Assembly (NCBI GenBank): GCA_031282535.1
Contig: JAITDM010000015.1
Span: forward strand, 1-5,663
DNA: 5,663 nt
From: Oscillospiraceae bacterium
GTDB lineage: Bacteria; Bacillota; Clostridia; Oscillospirales; UBA929
Reading direction: 5' to 3'
The translations under genes and the position numbers were made by a program. Of this stretch, positions 4,387-5,663 are shown one piece after another. Every line of letters begins with the position of its first letter. Position 1 is the stretch's first letter. Below the pieces are notes generated by a model, which saw nothing but the letters and a program-made list of their open reading frames with translations, was not told where the DNA came from and ran no database searches.

Positions 4387-5663
4387 ATGCCAAAGTCCGA
4401 CGACAAAAGGACCGTCACCTGTTCTTTCTGCGGGAAGAGCCAGGACAGGGTCAAGCGGCTGATTGCGGGGCCCGGCGCCTATATCTGCAACGAGTGTGTG
4501 CATCTCTGTCTCAACATCCTGGACGAAGGGTTTGAGGTGTCGCCCAAACGGACTTTCGAGTCCGCCGACGCGCTGCCGAATCCGCAGGAGATCCGCGCCA
4601 TTTTGGACCAGTACGTGGTGGGGCAGGAGAAGGCCAAGATCGCGCTCTCCGTCGCCGTGTACAACCACTACAAGCGCGTGAACTACGGCGGCGGCGAAGA
4701 TGTGGAGCTGCAAAAGAGCAACATCCTCATGCTGGGCCCGACGGGCTGCGGCAAGACGCATTTTGCCCAGACGCTGGCCCGCATCTTGAATGTGCCGTTT
4801 GCCATTGCCGACGCCACCACCCTGACGGAGGCCGGTTATGTGGGCGAGGATGTGGAGAACATTCTGCTCCGCCTCATCCAGGCCGCCGACTACGACATCG
4901 AATTGGCCGAGCGCGGGATCATCTATATCGATGAACTCGACAAGATCGCCCGCAAGAGCGAAAACGTCTCCATCACGCGGGATGTGAGCGGCGAGGGCGT
5001 ACAGCAGGCGCTGCTCAAAATTTTGGAGGGGACCATTGCCAACGTGCCGCCGCAGGGCGGGCGGAAGCACCCCCACCAGGAGTTCATTCAGGTCAACACG
5101 GCGAACATCCTCTTCATCTGCGGCGGCGCCTTCGACGGCATCGACAAGATCATCGAGAACCGGATGGGCAAGAAGGGCCTCGGGTTCGGCGCGCAGGTCG
5201 TGAGCCGCAAGGAGAAGGACCTCACGTCCGTTCTGGCCGAGATCCAACCGCACGATCTGCTCAAGTACGGCATCATTCCGGAGCTCGTCGGCCGCCTGCC
5301 GGTCATTGCCCCGCTCGGGACGCTGACGCGGGACGAGCTCATTTTGATCCTCACGGAGCCGAAGAACGCGCTGACCAAGCAGTACAAAAAGCTCTTCGAG
5401 TACGACGGCGTGGACCTGGTGTTTGCCAAGGACGCGCTGGAGGCGCTGGCCGACCGCGCGGTCGAGCGGAACATCGGGGCGCGCGGCCTGCGCGCGGTGA
5501 TCGAGGAGTCCATGACGCCCATCATGTACGAGATTCCCTCCGACCACACGATCGAGCGTGTCGTCGTCACATCCGACACGATTTACGGCAAGGCGCCGCC
5601 CGAGATTTTGCGTGACCCCGAGAAGCAAAAGCGCCTCCCGGTGCCAAAGGTGACCAAGACCAA
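4387..5663 (+). CDS. clpX: Clp protease ATP-binding subunit ClpX, 3' end cut by window
   Basis: ClpX is the AAA+ unfoldase that recognises substrates, unfolds them with ATP and delivers them to ClpP. The frame is open from ATG 4387, preceded by GGAGG at 4376-4380, to the window edge. It gives 425 full codons; ClpX is usually 415-430 residues, so only the last few codons are missing. The N-terminal zinc-binding domain has Cys12, Cys15, Cys34 and Cys37. The AAA+ module shows Walker A GPTGCGKT (117-124), pore-1 GYVGED (150-155), Walker B IIYIDE (178-183), pore-2 RDVSGEGVQ (198-206), the RKH loop (226-228), the LGF ClpP-docking loop (265-267), arginine finger GRLP (302-305) and sensor-2 GAR (364-366). 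The Walker A Cys121 in place of the common Ser is a tolerated variant I recall from actinobacterial ClpX. Spacing of 74 bp to clpP supports coexpression of the two partners. Confidence 0.97.
   Translation, partial: MPKSDDKRTVTCSFCGKSQDRVKRLIAGPGAYICNECVHLCLNILDEGFEVSPKRTFESADALPNPQEIRAILDQYVVGQEKAKIALSVAVYNHYKRVNYGGGEDVELQKSNILMLGPTGCGKTHFAQTLARILNVPFAIADATTLTEAGYVGEDVENILLRLIQAADYDIELAERGIIYIDELDKIARKSENVSITRDVSGEGVQQALLKILEGTIANVPPQGGRKHPHQEFIQVNTANILFICGGAFDGIDKIIENRMGKKGLGFGAQVVSRKEKDLTSVLAEIQPHDLLKYGIIPELVGRLPVIAPLGTLTRDELILILTEPKNALTKQYKKLFEYDGVDLVFAKDALEALADRAVERNIGARGLRAVIEESMTPIMYEIPSDHTIERVVVTSDTIYGKAPPEILRDPEKQKRLPVPKVTKT

Noticed and set aside
4276..5628. A 450-residue open frame on the - strand across clpX
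   Set aside because: It is antisense to an unmistakable clpX. Its protein is rich in Arg, Leu, Val and His with no recognisable domain, which is typical of the shadow frame of a GC-rich gene.

Overview
The window reads as ordinary chromosomal DNA from a GC-rich Firmicute, most likely a member of Clostridia. This rests on the strong AAGGAGG-type ribosome binding sites before most genes, the tig-clpP-clpX order, and the sequence character of ClpP and ClpX. The genus cannot be fixed from the window. All five genes lie on the + strand and no mobile element, RNA gene or CRISPR array is visible.

Layout: the 3' part of threonine synthase (thrC, 1-1062, its beginning outside the window) is followed after 42 bp by a small calcineurin-like metallophosphoesterase (1105-1815). 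A 335-bp gap (1816-2150), visibly richer in A and T than the genes, carries several inverted repeats, a possible promoter and the 5' leader of trigger factor. Then come tig (2151-3596), clpP (3731-4312) and clpX (4387 to beyond the right edge; about 425 codons are visible, so almost the whole protein).

The last three genes form the classic protein-quality block. Trigger factor meets nascent chains at the ribosome exit. ClpX unfolds tagged or regulatory proteins and threads them into the ClpP chamber for degradation. ClpP has its complete Ser98-His123-Asp172 triad. ClpX shows the zinc-binding domain, Walker A and B, pore loops, an LGF ClpP-docking loop and the sensor-2 arginine.

The most unusual thing in the window is the 3' end of tig. 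The normal trigger factor fold ends near residue 415-420. It is followed by a 14-bp-stem, 4-base-loop inverted repeat (3396-3427) and then a run of 9-bp-based repeats (3429-3500) coding a Gly/Val/Asp tract, all in frame. A more usual Ala/Lys-rich tail follows. It looks like a repeat element inserted into, or grown within, a coding region. The non-coding parts also hold a Rex-half-site-like palindrome (1998-2019), a GC-rich leader hairpin (2097-2115) and a 12-bp perfect palindrome directly before the tig Shine-Dalgarno. I saw no convincing new multi-gene system.
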